A stretch of 36,495 nucleotides of DNA from the NCBI GenBank assembly GCA_035524595.1, contig DATKOP010000045.1:1-36495 (forward strand), in the 5' to 3' direction. Made by a program: the position numbers and the translations under genes. The stretch comes from CAIKZZ01 sp035524595. Its GTDB lineage: Bacteria > Pseudomonadota > Gammaproteobacteria > Steroidobacterales > Steroidobacteraceae. Under the pieces are notes generated by a model. It did not search any database. It was given only the letters and a program-made list of their open reading frames with translations, and was not told where the DNA came from. Every line of letters starts with the position of its first letter. The stretch's first letter is position 1. Below are positions 16,600 to 24,375 of the stretch, in pieces.

Positions 16600-18114
16600 T
16601 CAAGTTGACGCCGCGCCGTCGGCGAACCAGTGCGCGCGGGCGGCCATGATCAGCTGCCCGGCACGCGCGTCGTCGAGGTCGTCGATGCCCTCGAGGTCCT
16701 CGATCGACTGGTCGGCGAGGTCCTCGCGGGTGCGGATGCCGCGCGCGGCGAGCGTCTTGGCGAGCCGCTCGTCCATGCCCTCGAGCGTCAGCAGGTCCTC
16801 GGCCGGGGCGCCGCCCTCGGCGGTCTCCTCGGTCGCGATCGCCTGCGTCAGCAGCACGTCGCGGGCCCGGTTCCTGAGCTCGCGGACGATGTTGTCGTCG
16901 AACTCCTCGACCGCCAGGAGCTCGTTGGTCGGCACGTAGGCGATCTCCTCGATCGTCGAGAAGCCCTCCTGCACGAGGATGGTCGCGACGTCGGCGTCGA
17001 CGTCGAGCGCCTTCATGAACATGTCGCGCAGCTCCGTGGTCTCGGCCTCGCTCTTCTCCTCGGCGGCCTGCTCGCTCATGATGTTGAGCTTCCAGCCGGT
17101 GAGCTCGGAGGCGAGGCGGATGTTCTGGCCGCCGCGGCCGATCGCCTGCGACAGCTTCTCCTCGGCGACCGCGATGTCCATGCTGTGCTGGTCCTCGTCG
17201 ACGACGATCGAGGTGACCTCGGCCGGCTGCATCGCGTTGATGACGAACTGCGCCGGGTTGTCCTCGAAGGGGATGATGTCGACGCGCTCGCCGGCGATCT
17301 CGTTCGAGACCGCCTGCACGCGGCTGCCGCGCATGCCGACGCAGGCACCCACCGGGTCGATGCGCGGATCGAGGCTGCGGACCGCGATCTTGGCGCGCAC
17401 GCCGGCGTCGCGGGCGGCACCGAGGATCTGGATCAGGCCCTGGCCGACCTCCGGCACCTCGAGCTTGAAGAGCTCGATCAGGAACTCGGGCGCGGTGCGC
17501 GACAGGAACAGCTGCGGCCCGCGCGGCTCGGAGCGCACCTCCTTGAGGAAGGCCTTGATCCGGTCCTGGGTGCGGATCGGCTCGCGCGGGATCAGGTTCT
17601 CGCGCGGCACGAAGCCCTCGGCGTTCTGGCCGAGGTCGACGTAGACGCCGTTGCGGTCGACGCGCTTGACGATGCCGCTGCAGAGCGTGCCGACCCGGTC
17701 CTTGTAGGCGTCCACGACCTGGGCCCGCTCGGCCTCGCGCACCTTCTGCACGATGACCTGCTTGGCGGTCTGGGCGTCGATGCGACCGAAGGTCTCCGAC
17801 GGCAGCGGCACCTCGACGAAGCCGCCGACCTCGGCGGCCGGGTCGACGTCGAGCGCGTCCTCGAGCCTGAGCTCGCGCTCGGGGAACTCGAGCTCGCGCG
17901 AATCGTCGGCGAACACCTTCCAGCGCCGGAACACGTCGTACTCGCCGCTCTTGCGGTTGATCGCGACGCGCGCGTCCATGTCCTCGCCGAGCCGCTTGCG
18001 GGTCGCCGAGGCGAGCGCCGCCTCGAGGGCCTCGAAGATGATCTCCTTGTCGATGCCCTTCTCGTTGGCGACGCTTTCGACGGCGTCGACGATCTCTTTC
18101 AGCGTAGTCCGCAT
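16600..18114 (-). CDS. nusA: Transcription termination/antitermination factor NusA
   Basis: A 504-residue RNA polymerase-associated factor that modulates pausing, intrinsic termination and antitermination. The N-terminal domain binds RNAP (residues 1-130). An S1 domain follows with LCSGIVKRVDRNGVYVDLGQNAEGFVPREN. The two KH domains include GVRAKIAVRSLDPRIDPVGACVGMRGSRVQ and IAVAEEKLSQAIGRGGQN. Two acidic helix-hairpin-helix repeats form the C-terminus (FSTIEEIAYV, RTREDLADQSIEDL). Length and order are as in E. coli (495). The start follows rimP by 4 bases, with GGGAG inside the rimP end. The terminator-rich leader upstream of rimP is a plausible target for NusA autoregulation. Confidence 0.97.
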   Translation of the reverse strand: MRTTLKEIVDAVESVANEKGIDKEIIFEALEAALASATRKRLGEDMDARVAINRKSGEYDVFRRWKVFADDSRELEFPERELRLEDALDVDPAAEVGGFVEVPLPSETFGRIDAQTAKQVIVQKVREAERAQVVDAYKDRVGTLCSGIVKRVDRNGVYVDLGQNAEGFVPRENLIPREPIRTQDRIKAFLKEVRSEPRGPQLFLSRTAPEFLIELFKLEVPEVGQGLIQILGAARDAGVRAKIAVRSLDPRIDPVGACVGMRGSRVQAVSNEIAGERVDIIPFEDNPAQFVINAMQPAEVTSIVVDEDQHSMDIAVAEEKLSQAIGRGGQNIRLASELTGWKLNIMSEQAAEEKSEAETTELRDMFMKALDVDADVATILVQEGFSTIEEIAYVPTNELLAVEEFDDNIVRELRNRARDVLLTQAIATEETAEGGAPAEDLLTLEGMDERLAKTLAARGIRTREDLADQSIEDLEGIDDLDDARAGQLIMAARAHWFADGAAST

Positions 18115-18118
18115 GTCT

Positions 18119-18592
18119 TCACTCCCGTCGCGTGCCGAACTCCGGCACGAGCCGCGCCGTCTTGATCTCGTTCAGTGCCAAATCCACCGGCTGGCCGTCC
18201 ACCTCGAGCGTGACGCCCGCCTCGCCGACCGCGACCAGCCGGCCCGTCCAGCGGCGCCGCCCGGCGCGCGGCACGAGGCTCTCGACCTTCACCCGCCCGC
18301 CGGTGAAGCGCTCGAAGTGCGCTCGCGTGCGCAGCGGCCGGTCGAGGCCCGGCGAGGACACCTCGAGCGTGTACTCGCCGGCGATCGGGTCCGCGGCGTC
18401 GAGCGCCGCGCTCACCCGGCGGCTGACCGCCTCGCAGTCCTCGACCGTCACCCCGCCGGCCGCGCCATCCGTGCGGTCGATGTAGAGCCGCAGGAGCCCG
18501 CCGCCGCGGTGCGGGTGGAACTCGAGCTCGACCAGCTCGCAGCCGAGCGCCGCCACCTCGGGCTCCAGGAGCCGCATCAGCGCCTCGCGCAT
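18119..18592 (-). CDS. rimP: Ribosome maturation factor RimP
   Basis: A 157-residue factor for 30S assembly. The N-terminal alpha/beta domain has LEPEVAALGCELVELEF and LRLYIDR, then VTVEDCEAVSRRVSAALDAADPIAGEYTLEVSSPGLDRPL, the most conserved block. The C-terminal SH3-like domain ends in LNEIKTARLVPEF. I start at ATG 18592, which gives the normal RimP N-terminus (MREALMRLLEPEV). A longer in-frame start at 18685 would translate through the leader terminators and is rejected. It is the first gene of the nusA operon. No tRNA precedes it, unlike several enterobacterial relatives. Confidence 0.94.
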   Translation of the reverse strand: MREALMRLLEPEVAALGCELVELEFHPHRGGGLLRLYIDRTDGAAGGVTVEDCEAVSRRVSAALDAADPIAGEYTLEVSSPGLDRPLRTRAHFERFTGGRVKVESLVPRAGRRRWTGRLVAVGEAGVTLEVDGQPVDLALNEIKTARLVPEFGTRRE

Positions 18593-18650
18593 CGTCCCAT
18601 CCCGGCCCCCAACGGGCGCCTCCAGCCTCGCTCCGCCACCACCCGGTCCC

Positions 18651-18677
18651 AAAAAAAGGGCCAAAAAAATGGGCCCT
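18651..18677 (-). terminator. Leader terminator B before rimP
   Basis: On the minus strand, AGGGCC (18677-18672) pairs with GGCCCT (18662-18657) across a 9-base T-rich loop, and seven T follow (18657-18651). Its 5' arm uses bases that also form hairpin A, so A and B cannot form together. Confidence 0.5.
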
Positions 18678-18684
18678 CGGCCCA
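18663..18684 (-). terminator. Leader terminator A before rimP
   Basis: On the minus strand, TGGGCC (18684-18679), loop GAG, and GGCCCA (18675-18670) form a 6-bp stem, directly followed by seven T (18669-18663). This is a textbook intrinsic terminator located about 75 bases before the rimP start, inside the predicted leader. Confidence 0.65.
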
Positions 18685-18725
18685 CTCTCTGGGGTCGCAG
18701 GGCCTTCCGGCCCCCGACCGAAACG

Positions 18726-18746
18726 AAAAAGCCCCCTCGGGGGCTT
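18726..18746 (-). terminator. Leader terminator 1 (or end of upstream gene)
   Basis: On the minus strand, AAGCCCCC (18746-18739) and GGGGGCTT (18736-18729) form a strong stem with a very short loop, followed by a T5 run. It lies downstream of both the M49-like peptidase stop (18829) and the TATAAT box (18800-18795), so it may end either the peptidase transcript or a short leader RNA of about 60 bases. Confidence 0.75.
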
Positions 18747-18794
18747 CACCTGAACCAGGACCGCTCCGCCAGAGCCGGCCCCTACGAGCCGGCA

Positions 18795-18800
18795 ATTATA
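18795..18800 (-). promoter_or_regulatory. -10 box of the rimP-nusA operon promoter
   Basis: A perfect TATAAT on the minus strand (18800-18795) stands out in very GC-rich sequence, 195 bases before rimP and just after the peptidase stop. The -35 position (TTTCTT at 17 bases) is poor. The predicted start of transcription is near 18788, which gives a leader of about 195 bases. Confidence 0.5.
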
Positions 18801-18828
18801 CGGGACTCCCGCCGCCTAAGAAAGCTCG

Positions 18829-20511
18829 TCAGCCGGGATCGAGCGCATTGGCGGTGACGAAGCGCGGGCGGATGTCGGTCGGGACGGTCCCGAGGCGCTC
18901 GAAGATCCGCCGGACCTCGGGCCTCAGCGGCTGCATGCGCGCCAGCCAGTCGCGTGCCCGGGCGTAGTCGCCGGTCGCCTGGACCGTCAGGATCTCGTGC
19001 GTCAGGCCCTCGACCGCCGCGCGCATCCGGGCGGGGTTGATGGCGAAGCGGCCATCGCTGCCGACGGTGACGGCCTGGGCGTCCAGCAGGTAATTGAGCT
19101 GCAGCGCCATGCCCTTGGCGTGCGCATCGGCGGTGCCGAAGCGCAGCGTGCGGAACATCGAGGCGAGATAGGTCACGTGGTAGGCGGGCTCGTCGGCCTT
19201 GGCGAGCACGCCCCGGTCGATCAGCTGCTCGAGCGCCCACAGGCCCGCGATGTCGGCCTTGGCCTCCTCAAGCGGCCCGTTGACCTCCTTGAGTTCGGCG
19301 CGCACCGAGGTCGCCCGGCCGCCGACGCTGATGGTCTGCGGCCCGAGGCCGTGCATCAGCTCGTGCATCAGGATGTGCGTGAAGAAGGGCTCGAAGGCGA
19401 CGAGCGGCTGGTCGGCCGGGCCGAGCGCCACCTTGGCGATCGGCACCAGCACGTGGTCGAACTTGGCGCGCTGGAAGTTCTTGAGCAGCACCCGCTTCGA
19501 GCCCTTCTCGGCCACCACCGCCTCGTCGTTCGGCAGGTTGTAGGCGGCGAGCTTGACCGCGCGGTCGGCGTCGGCGGAGGCGTAGACGACGTTGATGAGC
19601 CGGATCGGCGAGGCCGCGCCGAGCTTCGCGCGGCGGTAGCGCGGGTCCACCGGCAGGTGGTCCTCGAGGTACTGCAGCTCGCGGCTGAAGCGCGCCAGCT
19701 TCTGCGTCTCGGCCGCATCGACGACGCCGACCACCCCCTCGAAGGCCGCCTTGAAGTTGAACCAGGCGTCCTCGTAGGTCTCGTACGGCCCGATGGTGGG
19801 CTCTATCGACGCATCGAGGTCCATCCAGGCGACGTCGCTCGCGTGGTAGTCGTTCGTGAGGAACGCCCGGGCGCGCGCCTCGAGGAAGGCCCGCAGCGTC
19901 GGCTGGGCGGTCAGCGCCGCGGCCTCGCGCAGCAGGCGCGCCGCGTCGCCGAGCTCGGACTGGTACTCGAGGCTGTACGGCACCGCCAGCAGCCGGCCGG
20001 CGGGGTCGCGGCGGATCGTGGTGAAGAAGCCCTCGGCCGCCGCGCGAGCCGGGCCCGCGAGCGTCGCGAACCACGCCTCGACCTCGGCGCGCGTCGCGTC
20101 GGCGGGGTAGAACCCGCCCTGCTCCGGCCGCGGCCCGACGCCCGGCAGGAAGGGCTCGTCGCGGTCGAGCATCGACCAGGCGCCCTTGTTGATCTCGAAG
20201 TAGTCGAGGCGGGCGCGGCCGAGCGCGGTCGGGTCGGCGGCCAGCGTCACGAGCCGCGCGGCGTTGCCCGGGGCGATCTGCCCGAGGTAGATGCCGTTCA
20301 GGATCCGCGCCGCGGCGATCAGCTTGGCGATCGCGGCCCGTTCGCTGGCCGGCAGGCCCTCGAGCGGCACCACGATGTCCACCGGCGCGAAGCGCGCCGT
20401 CATCGCCTCGAGCTCGGCGACGCCCGGCGCCGCGGCCCGCGCCGCGGGGACGGGCGCGGCGAGCGATGCGAGGAGCAACAGCGCGATACAGCCTAGAAAC
20501 GTTCGGGTCAT
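18829..20511 (-). CDS. Secreted M49-like (dipeptidyl-peptidase III family) metallopeptidase
   Basis: A 560-residue protein with a Sec signal peptide (MTRTFLGCIALLLLASLAAP, cleavage after about ARA, residue 26). The zinc motif is HELMH (383-387) in FFTHILMHELMHGLGP, and the second site is EEAKAD (415-420), supplying Glu ligands. Family M49 DPP III enzymes use HEXXGH plus EECxAE/D and cleave dipeptides from N-termini. This protein has the shorter HEXXH form, as in bacterial relatives annotated 'dipeptidyl-peptidase 3 family'. An export signal points to the periplasm or exterior. ATG 20511 faces korC divergently. It could also be called only a Zn-dependent hydrolase, since peptide specificity is not visible. 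Confidence 0.75.
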   Translation of the reverse strand: MTRTFLGCIALLLLASLAAPVPAARAAAPGVAELEAMTARFAPVDIVVPLEGLPASERAAIAKLIAAARILNGIYLGQIAPGNAARLVTLAADPTALGRARLDYFEINKGAWSMLDRDEPFLPGVGPRPEQGGFYPADATRAEVEAWFATLAGPARAAAEGFFTTIRRDPAGRLLAVPYSLEYQSELGDAARLLREAAALTAQPTLRAFLEARARAFLTNDYHASDVAWMDLDASIEPTIGPYETYEDAWFNFKAAFEGVVGVVDAAETQKLARFSRELQYLEDHLPVDPRYRRAKLGAASPIRLINVVYASADADRAVKLAAYNLPNDEAVVAEKGSKRVLLKNFQRAKFDHVLVPIAKVALGPADQPLVAFEPFFTHILMHELMHGLGPQTISVGGRATSVRAELKEVNGPLEEAKADIAGLWALEQLIDRGVLAKADEPAYHVTYLASMFRTLRFGTADAHAKGMALQLNYLLDAQAVTVGSDGRFAINPARMRAAVEGLTHEILTVQATGDYARARDWLARMQPLRPEVRRIFERLGTVPTDIRPRFVTANALDPG

Positions 20512-20705
20512 GACGGTCTCCGGGAGCGACTCGGCCGCCGGGCCGGGCCCGGGCGCGCGGCCGCCGGGCCGCGGCCGGCGACCATAGCGCCGTCGGCGGC
20601 CGGGCGCCAGCCGCGGGGCCCGCAGCAGCGCCGCGCCCGCCCGGGGGCGCGGCCGGCTGGCGTGACCGCGACCCCGATCACGAACCTTCGGGGGCCCTAG
20701 GCGTC

Positions 20706-20711
20706 TATACT
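20706..20711 (+). promoter_or_regulatory. -10-like box before the 2-oxoacid oxidoreductase genes
   Basis: TATACT (5/6) lies 39 bases before ATG 20750 in the 238-base divergent spacer shared with the M49-like peptidase. No good -35 is present 17 bases upstream, so an activator may be needed. The rest of the spacer (20512-20705) is GC-rich with nothing else I can name. Confidence 0.4.
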
Positions 20712-20749
20712 TTCGCGCCGCCTGTGCGGTTCGCTCGCGACGAGGGACG

Positions 20750-22561
20750 ATGGATCCGACGGATACGGGCCACCCGGACTACTTTCACCGGGTGGTCGAC
20801 TGCCAGTGGGCGTGCCCGGCCCATACCGACGTTCCGGAGTACATCCGCCTGATCGCACAGGGACGCTTCGGCGACGCGTACCTCGTCAACCGCGAGTCGA
20901 ACGTGTTCCCCGGCATCCTCGGGCGGGTCTGCGACCGGCCGTGCGAGCCGGCCTGCCGCCGTGGCCGGGTGGAGGCGAAGCCGGTGGCGATCTGCCGCCT
21001 GAAGCGCGTCGCCGCCGACCACCGCGAGGACGTCAGCGACCGCCTGCCGAAGGCGCCGGCGCGCCGCAACGGCAAGCACGTCGCCTGCATCGGCGCGGGG
21101 CCCGCCTCGCTGACGGTCGCCAACGACCTGCTGCCGCTCGGCTACGCGGTCACGATCTTCGAGCAGTTCGGGCTCAGCGGCGGCCTGATGCGCACCAACA
21201 TTCCGGCCTTCCGGCTGCCCGGCGAGGTGCTCGACGAGGAGATCGGCGCGATCGTCGCGATGGGCGCGGACCTGAGGCTCAATGCGCCGGTCGCGAGCCT
21301 CAAGGCGCTGCTCGCGGACGGCGGCTACGACGCGGTGTTCGTCGGCTCCGGCGCGCCGAAGGGCAAGGAGCTCGCGCTGCCCGGCCGCCAGGACAGCGAC
21401 CGGATCCACATCGGCATCGACTGGCTGCACTCCATCGCCTTCGGCCACACCGACAAGATCGGCGAGCGCGTGCTGATCATCGGCGTCGGCAACACGGCGA
21501 TGGACTGCTGCCGCTCGTCGCTGCGGCTCGGCGCCAGGGACGTCAAGGTCATGGCGCGCAAGTCGCGCCAGTTCTTCAAGGCCTCCGAGTGGGAGCTCGA
21601 GGACGCCGAGGGCGAGGGCGTCGAGATCGTCATCAATCACGCGCCGACGGCCTTCGTGACCGAGGGCGGGCGCCTGACCGGCATGCGCTTCGACGTGCTC
21701 GAGTACCAGGTGGACGGCAGCCGCATCGTCGGCGAGCGCGTCGTCGGCGAGCGCCTGATCCCGTGCGACGACGTGATCCTCGCGATCGGCCAGGAGAACG
21801 CCTTCCCGTGGATCGAGCGCGACCTGGGCATCGAGTTCGACAAGTGGCAGGTGCCGAAGGTCGACGAGCGCACCTTCGCCTCGACCCGGCCGGGCGTCTT
21901 CTTCGGCGGCGACGCCGCCTTCGGCCCGAAGAACATCATCTGGGCGGTCGAGCACGGCCACCAGGCGGCGATCTCGATCCACCGCCATTGCCAGGGCCTC
22001 GACGTCGCCGCGCGGCCGCCGCGCGGGATCACGCTCGCGAGCCGCAAGATGGGCCTGCACGAGTGGTCGTACAAGAACGACTACAACCCGGTCGCGCGCC
22101 GGCTGGTGCCGCACGTCGGCCTGGCCGAGCGCTTCAAGAAGATCAAGATCGAGGTCGAGCTCGGCTTCACGGCCGAGCAGACCGCGCAGGAGGTCGAGCG
22201 CTGCCTCAACTGCGACATCCAGACGGTGTTCGCGGCACCGCTGTGCATCGAGTGCGACGCCTGCATCGACATCTGCCCGGTCGACTGCCTGACGATCACG
22301 CCGAACGGCACCGAGGCCGAGCTCGGCGCGCGCCTCAAGGCGCCGCGCCGCAGCACGGCGCAGCCGCTGTACGTCTCGGCGCCGCTCAAGCAGACCGCGC
22401 GGGTCATGGTCAAGGACGAGGACCTGTGCGTGCACTGCGGCCTGTGCGCCGAGCGCTGCCCGACGGCCGCCTGGGACATGCAGAAGTCGAGCGTCCACAT
22501 CCCCCACGCCAGTGACGACGAGGCACCATGCCAGCAGCAGAGCCAGCGCCAGAGCGCCTGA
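20750..22561 (+). CDS. GltD-like flavoprotein fused to two ferredoxin clusters (electron-transfer subunit)
   Basis: A 603-residue protein. The N-terminal Fer4_20 domain has Cys18, 22, 61, 65 and 69. The FAD fold has GAGPAS (115-120), the NAD(P) fold has GVGNTAMDC (245-253), and FFGGDAAFG (385-393) closes the flavoprotein as in glutamate synthase small subunit and NfnB. The C-terminal extension has Cys485/488, CIECDACIDICP (499-510), and CVHCGLCAERCP (560-571), enough for two [4Fe-4S] clusters. It overlaps korA by 34 bases and has GAGGG before ATG. The most economical role is passing electrons between NAD(P)H and the KorAB thiamine enzyme. Direction and cofactor are not visible. Confidence 0.85.
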   Translation: MDPTDTGHPDYFHRVVDCQWACPAHTDVPEYIRLIAQGRFGDAYLVNRESNVFPGILGRVCDRPCEPACRRGRVEAKPVAICRLKRVAADHREDVSDRLPKAPARRNGKHVACIGAGPASLTVANDLLPLGYAVTIFEQFGLSGGLMRTNIPAFRLPGEVLDEEIGAIVAMGADLRLNAPVASLKALLADGGYDAVFVGSGAPKGKELALPGRQDSDRIHIGIDWLHSIAFGHTDKIGERVLIIGVGNTAMDCCRSSLRLGARDVKVMARKSRQFFKASEWELEDAEGEGVEIVINHAPTAFVTEGGRLTGMRFDVLEYQVDGSRIVGERVVGERLIPCDDVILAIGQENAFPWIERDLGIEFDKWQVPKVDERTFASTRPGVFFGGDAAFGPKNIIWAVEHGHQAAISIHRHCQGLDVAARPPRGITLASRKMGLHEWSYKNDYNPVARRLVPHVGLAERFKKIKIEVELGFTAEQTAQEVERCLNCDIQTVFAAPLCIECDACIDICPVDCLTITPNGTEAELGARLKAPRRSTAQPLYVSAPLKQTARVMVKDEDLCVHCGLCAERCPTAAWDMQKSSVHIPHASDDEAPCQQQSQRQSA

Positions 22562-24366
22562 ACGACTTCGTCATCAAGTTCGCGAACGTCAACGGCACGG
22601 GGTCCGCGAGCGCCAACACGCTGATCATGAAGTCGATCTTCAGGAGCGGCGTGCCGGTGGTCGGCAAGAACTACTTCCCGTCGAACATCCAGGGGCTGCC
22701 GACCTGGTACGAGATCCGCGTCTCGGCCGACGGCCACCTGTCGCGCACCGGCCGCGTCGACCTGATGCTGGCGATGAACATCGAGACCTACGCGCGCGAC
22801 GCCGAGGAGGTCGCCCCGGGCGGCTACCTGATCTACGACTCGACCTGGCCGCGCAGCGCGCTGCTCGAGCGGCACGACGTCACGGTGCTCGGCGTGCCGC
22901 TGGCGCGGCTCTGCAACGAGAACTTCGACGGCGTGCGCAACCGCATCCTGATGAAGAACATCTGCTACGCGGGCGTGCTCGCGGCGCTGATCGACATCGA
23001 CCTCGAGGTGATCCGCACGCTGGTCTCGGAGCAGTACGCGAAGAAGCCGAAGCTGGTGGACGCCAACATGAAGGCGATCGACCTCGGCTACAGCTACGCC
23101 AAGGCCCACCTCCCCTGCCCGCTGCCGCTCAGGATCCGCCGCCTCGACAAGACCCGCGGCCACGTGCTGATCGACGGCAACACGGCGGCCGGGCTCGGCT
23201 GCCTGTACGCCGGCGCGACCGTCGGCGCCTGGTACCCGATCACCCCCTCGACCTCGCTGATGGACGCGTTCCGCGGCTTCTGCGAGCGTTACCGCGTCGA
23301 CGCCGAGACCGGCGAGCGCAACTACATCGTGCTGCAGGCCGAGGACGAGCTGGCCGCGATCGGCATGGTGATCGGCGCCTCGTGGAACGGCGCGCGCGCC
23401 TTCACCCCGACCAGCGGCCCCGGCATCTCGCTGATGAACGAGTTCATCGGCCTCGCCTACTACGCCGAGGTGCCGTGCGTGATCTTCGACGTGCAGCGCG
23501 TCGGGCCCTCGACCGGCATGCCGACGCGGACGCAGCAGTGCGACCTGTTGCTGTGCGCCTACGCCTCGCATGGCGACACGCGCCACGTGCTGCTGTTCCC
23601 GGCGGATCCCGCCGAGTGCTTCACGTTCGCCGGCGCCGCCTTCGATCTCGCCGAGCGGCTGCAGACGCCGGTGTTCGTGCTGTCGGACCTCGACATCGGC
23701 ATGAACGACTGGATGGTGCCGGACCTCGAGTGGGACGACGCCTACCGCCCCGACCGCGGCAAGGTGCTGTCGGCCGAGGAGCTCGCCAAGCTCGAGAAGT
23801 TCTACCGCTACGTCGACAAGGACGGCGACGGCATCACCTACCGCACGCTGCCCGGCGTCAGCGCCAAGGGCGCCTACTTCACGCGCGGCTCCGGCCACAA
23901 CCAGACCGGCCGCTACACCGAGGACGCGGCCGAGTACGCGCAGGTGGTCGACCGCCTGAAGCGCAAGTTCCTGACCGCGGCCAAGCTCGTGCCGAAGGCG
24001 GTGCTGGAGGGCCCGGGCAACCGCGACGTCGGCATCATCAGCCTCGGCAGCTGCGACGCGCCGATCCGCGAGGCGCTCGGGCGCCTCGCGCGCGAGGGCG
24101 TCGCGCTCGACTACCTGCGCGTGCGCGGCTTCCCGTTCGGCTTCGAGGTGGAATCCTTCCTGTCGGCGCACGCCGCGGTGCTGGTGATCGAGCAGAACCG
24201 CGACGCGCAGCTGAAGTCGCTGCTGACGCTCGAGACCGCCGTCGACAAGCGCAAGCTGCGCTCGATCCTGCATTACGACGGCCTGCCGATGACGGCCGAC
24301 TTCGTCGCCGAAGCCGTGCTCGCCGCGCTCGGCGGCGCCGCCCGCCGCGCCGCCGTGGCGCGCTAG
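22528..24366 (+). CDS. korA: 2-oxoacid:ferredoxin oxidoreductase, fused gamma-alpha subunit
   Basis: A 612-residue subunit. Residues about 10-190 form the gamma domain, and the pyrimidine-binding alpha domain begins at about 210 with YPITPSTSL (236-244). AEDELAAIGMVIGAS, TSGPGISLMNEFIGLAYYAEVPCV and GPSTGMPTRTQQ (326-337) are the conserved KorA/PorA-type blocks. A C-terminal domain II (VRGFPFGFEVESFLSAH, VIEQNRDAQL) follows. With KorB it catalyses CoA-dependent oxidative decarboxylation of a 2-oxoacid, or the reverse carboxylation. The KorA label follows overall resemblance to 2-oxoglutarate-type enzymes, but pyruvate or branched-chain acids cannot be excluded. ATG 22528 has GAGG upstream. 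Confidence 0.88.
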   Translation: MPAAEPAPERLNDFVIKFANVNGTGSASANTLIMKSIFRSGVPVVGKNYFPSNIQGLPTWYEIRVSADGHLSRTGRVDLMLAMNIETYARDAEEVAPGGYLIYDSTWPRSALLERHDVTVLGVPLARLCNENFDGVRNRILMKNICYAGVLAALIDIDLEVIRTLVSEQYAKKPKLVDANMKAIDLGYSYAKAHLPCPLPLRIRRLDKTRGHVLIDGNTAAGLGCLYAGATVGAWYPITPSTSLMDAFRGFCERYRVDAETGERNYIVLQAEDELAAIGMVIGASWNGARAFTPTSGPGISLMNEFIGLAYYAEVPCVIFDVQRVGPSTGMPTRTQQCDLLLCAYASHGDTRHVLLFPADPAECFTFAGAAFDLAERLQTPVFVLSDLDIGMNDWMVPDLEWDDAYRPDRGKVLSAEELAKLEKFYRYVDKDGDGITYRTLPGVSAKGAYFTRGSGHNQTGRYTEDAAEYAQVVDRLKRKFLTAAKLVPKAVLEGPGNRDVGIISLGSCDAPIREALGRLAREGVALDYLRVRGFPFGFEVESFLSAHAAVLVIEQNRDAQLKSLLTLETAVDKRKLRSILHYDGLPMTADFVAEAVLAALGGAARRAAVAR

Positions 24367-24375
24367 GAGACCGCG

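Noticed and set aside
12688..16608. 1306-codon plus-strand open frame opposite truB, rbfA and infB
   Set aside because: Complementary shadow of three conserved genes, with no recognisable domain.
18593..18685. Longer RimP start at 18685
   Set aside because: It would translate through leader hairpins, giving a Gly/Pro-rich extension unlike RimP; ATG 18592 gives the family N-terminus.
18593..18828. Possible tRNA before rimP, as in enterobacteria
   Set aside because: No cloverleaf, acceptor pairing or CCA end can be built; the stems here are terminators.
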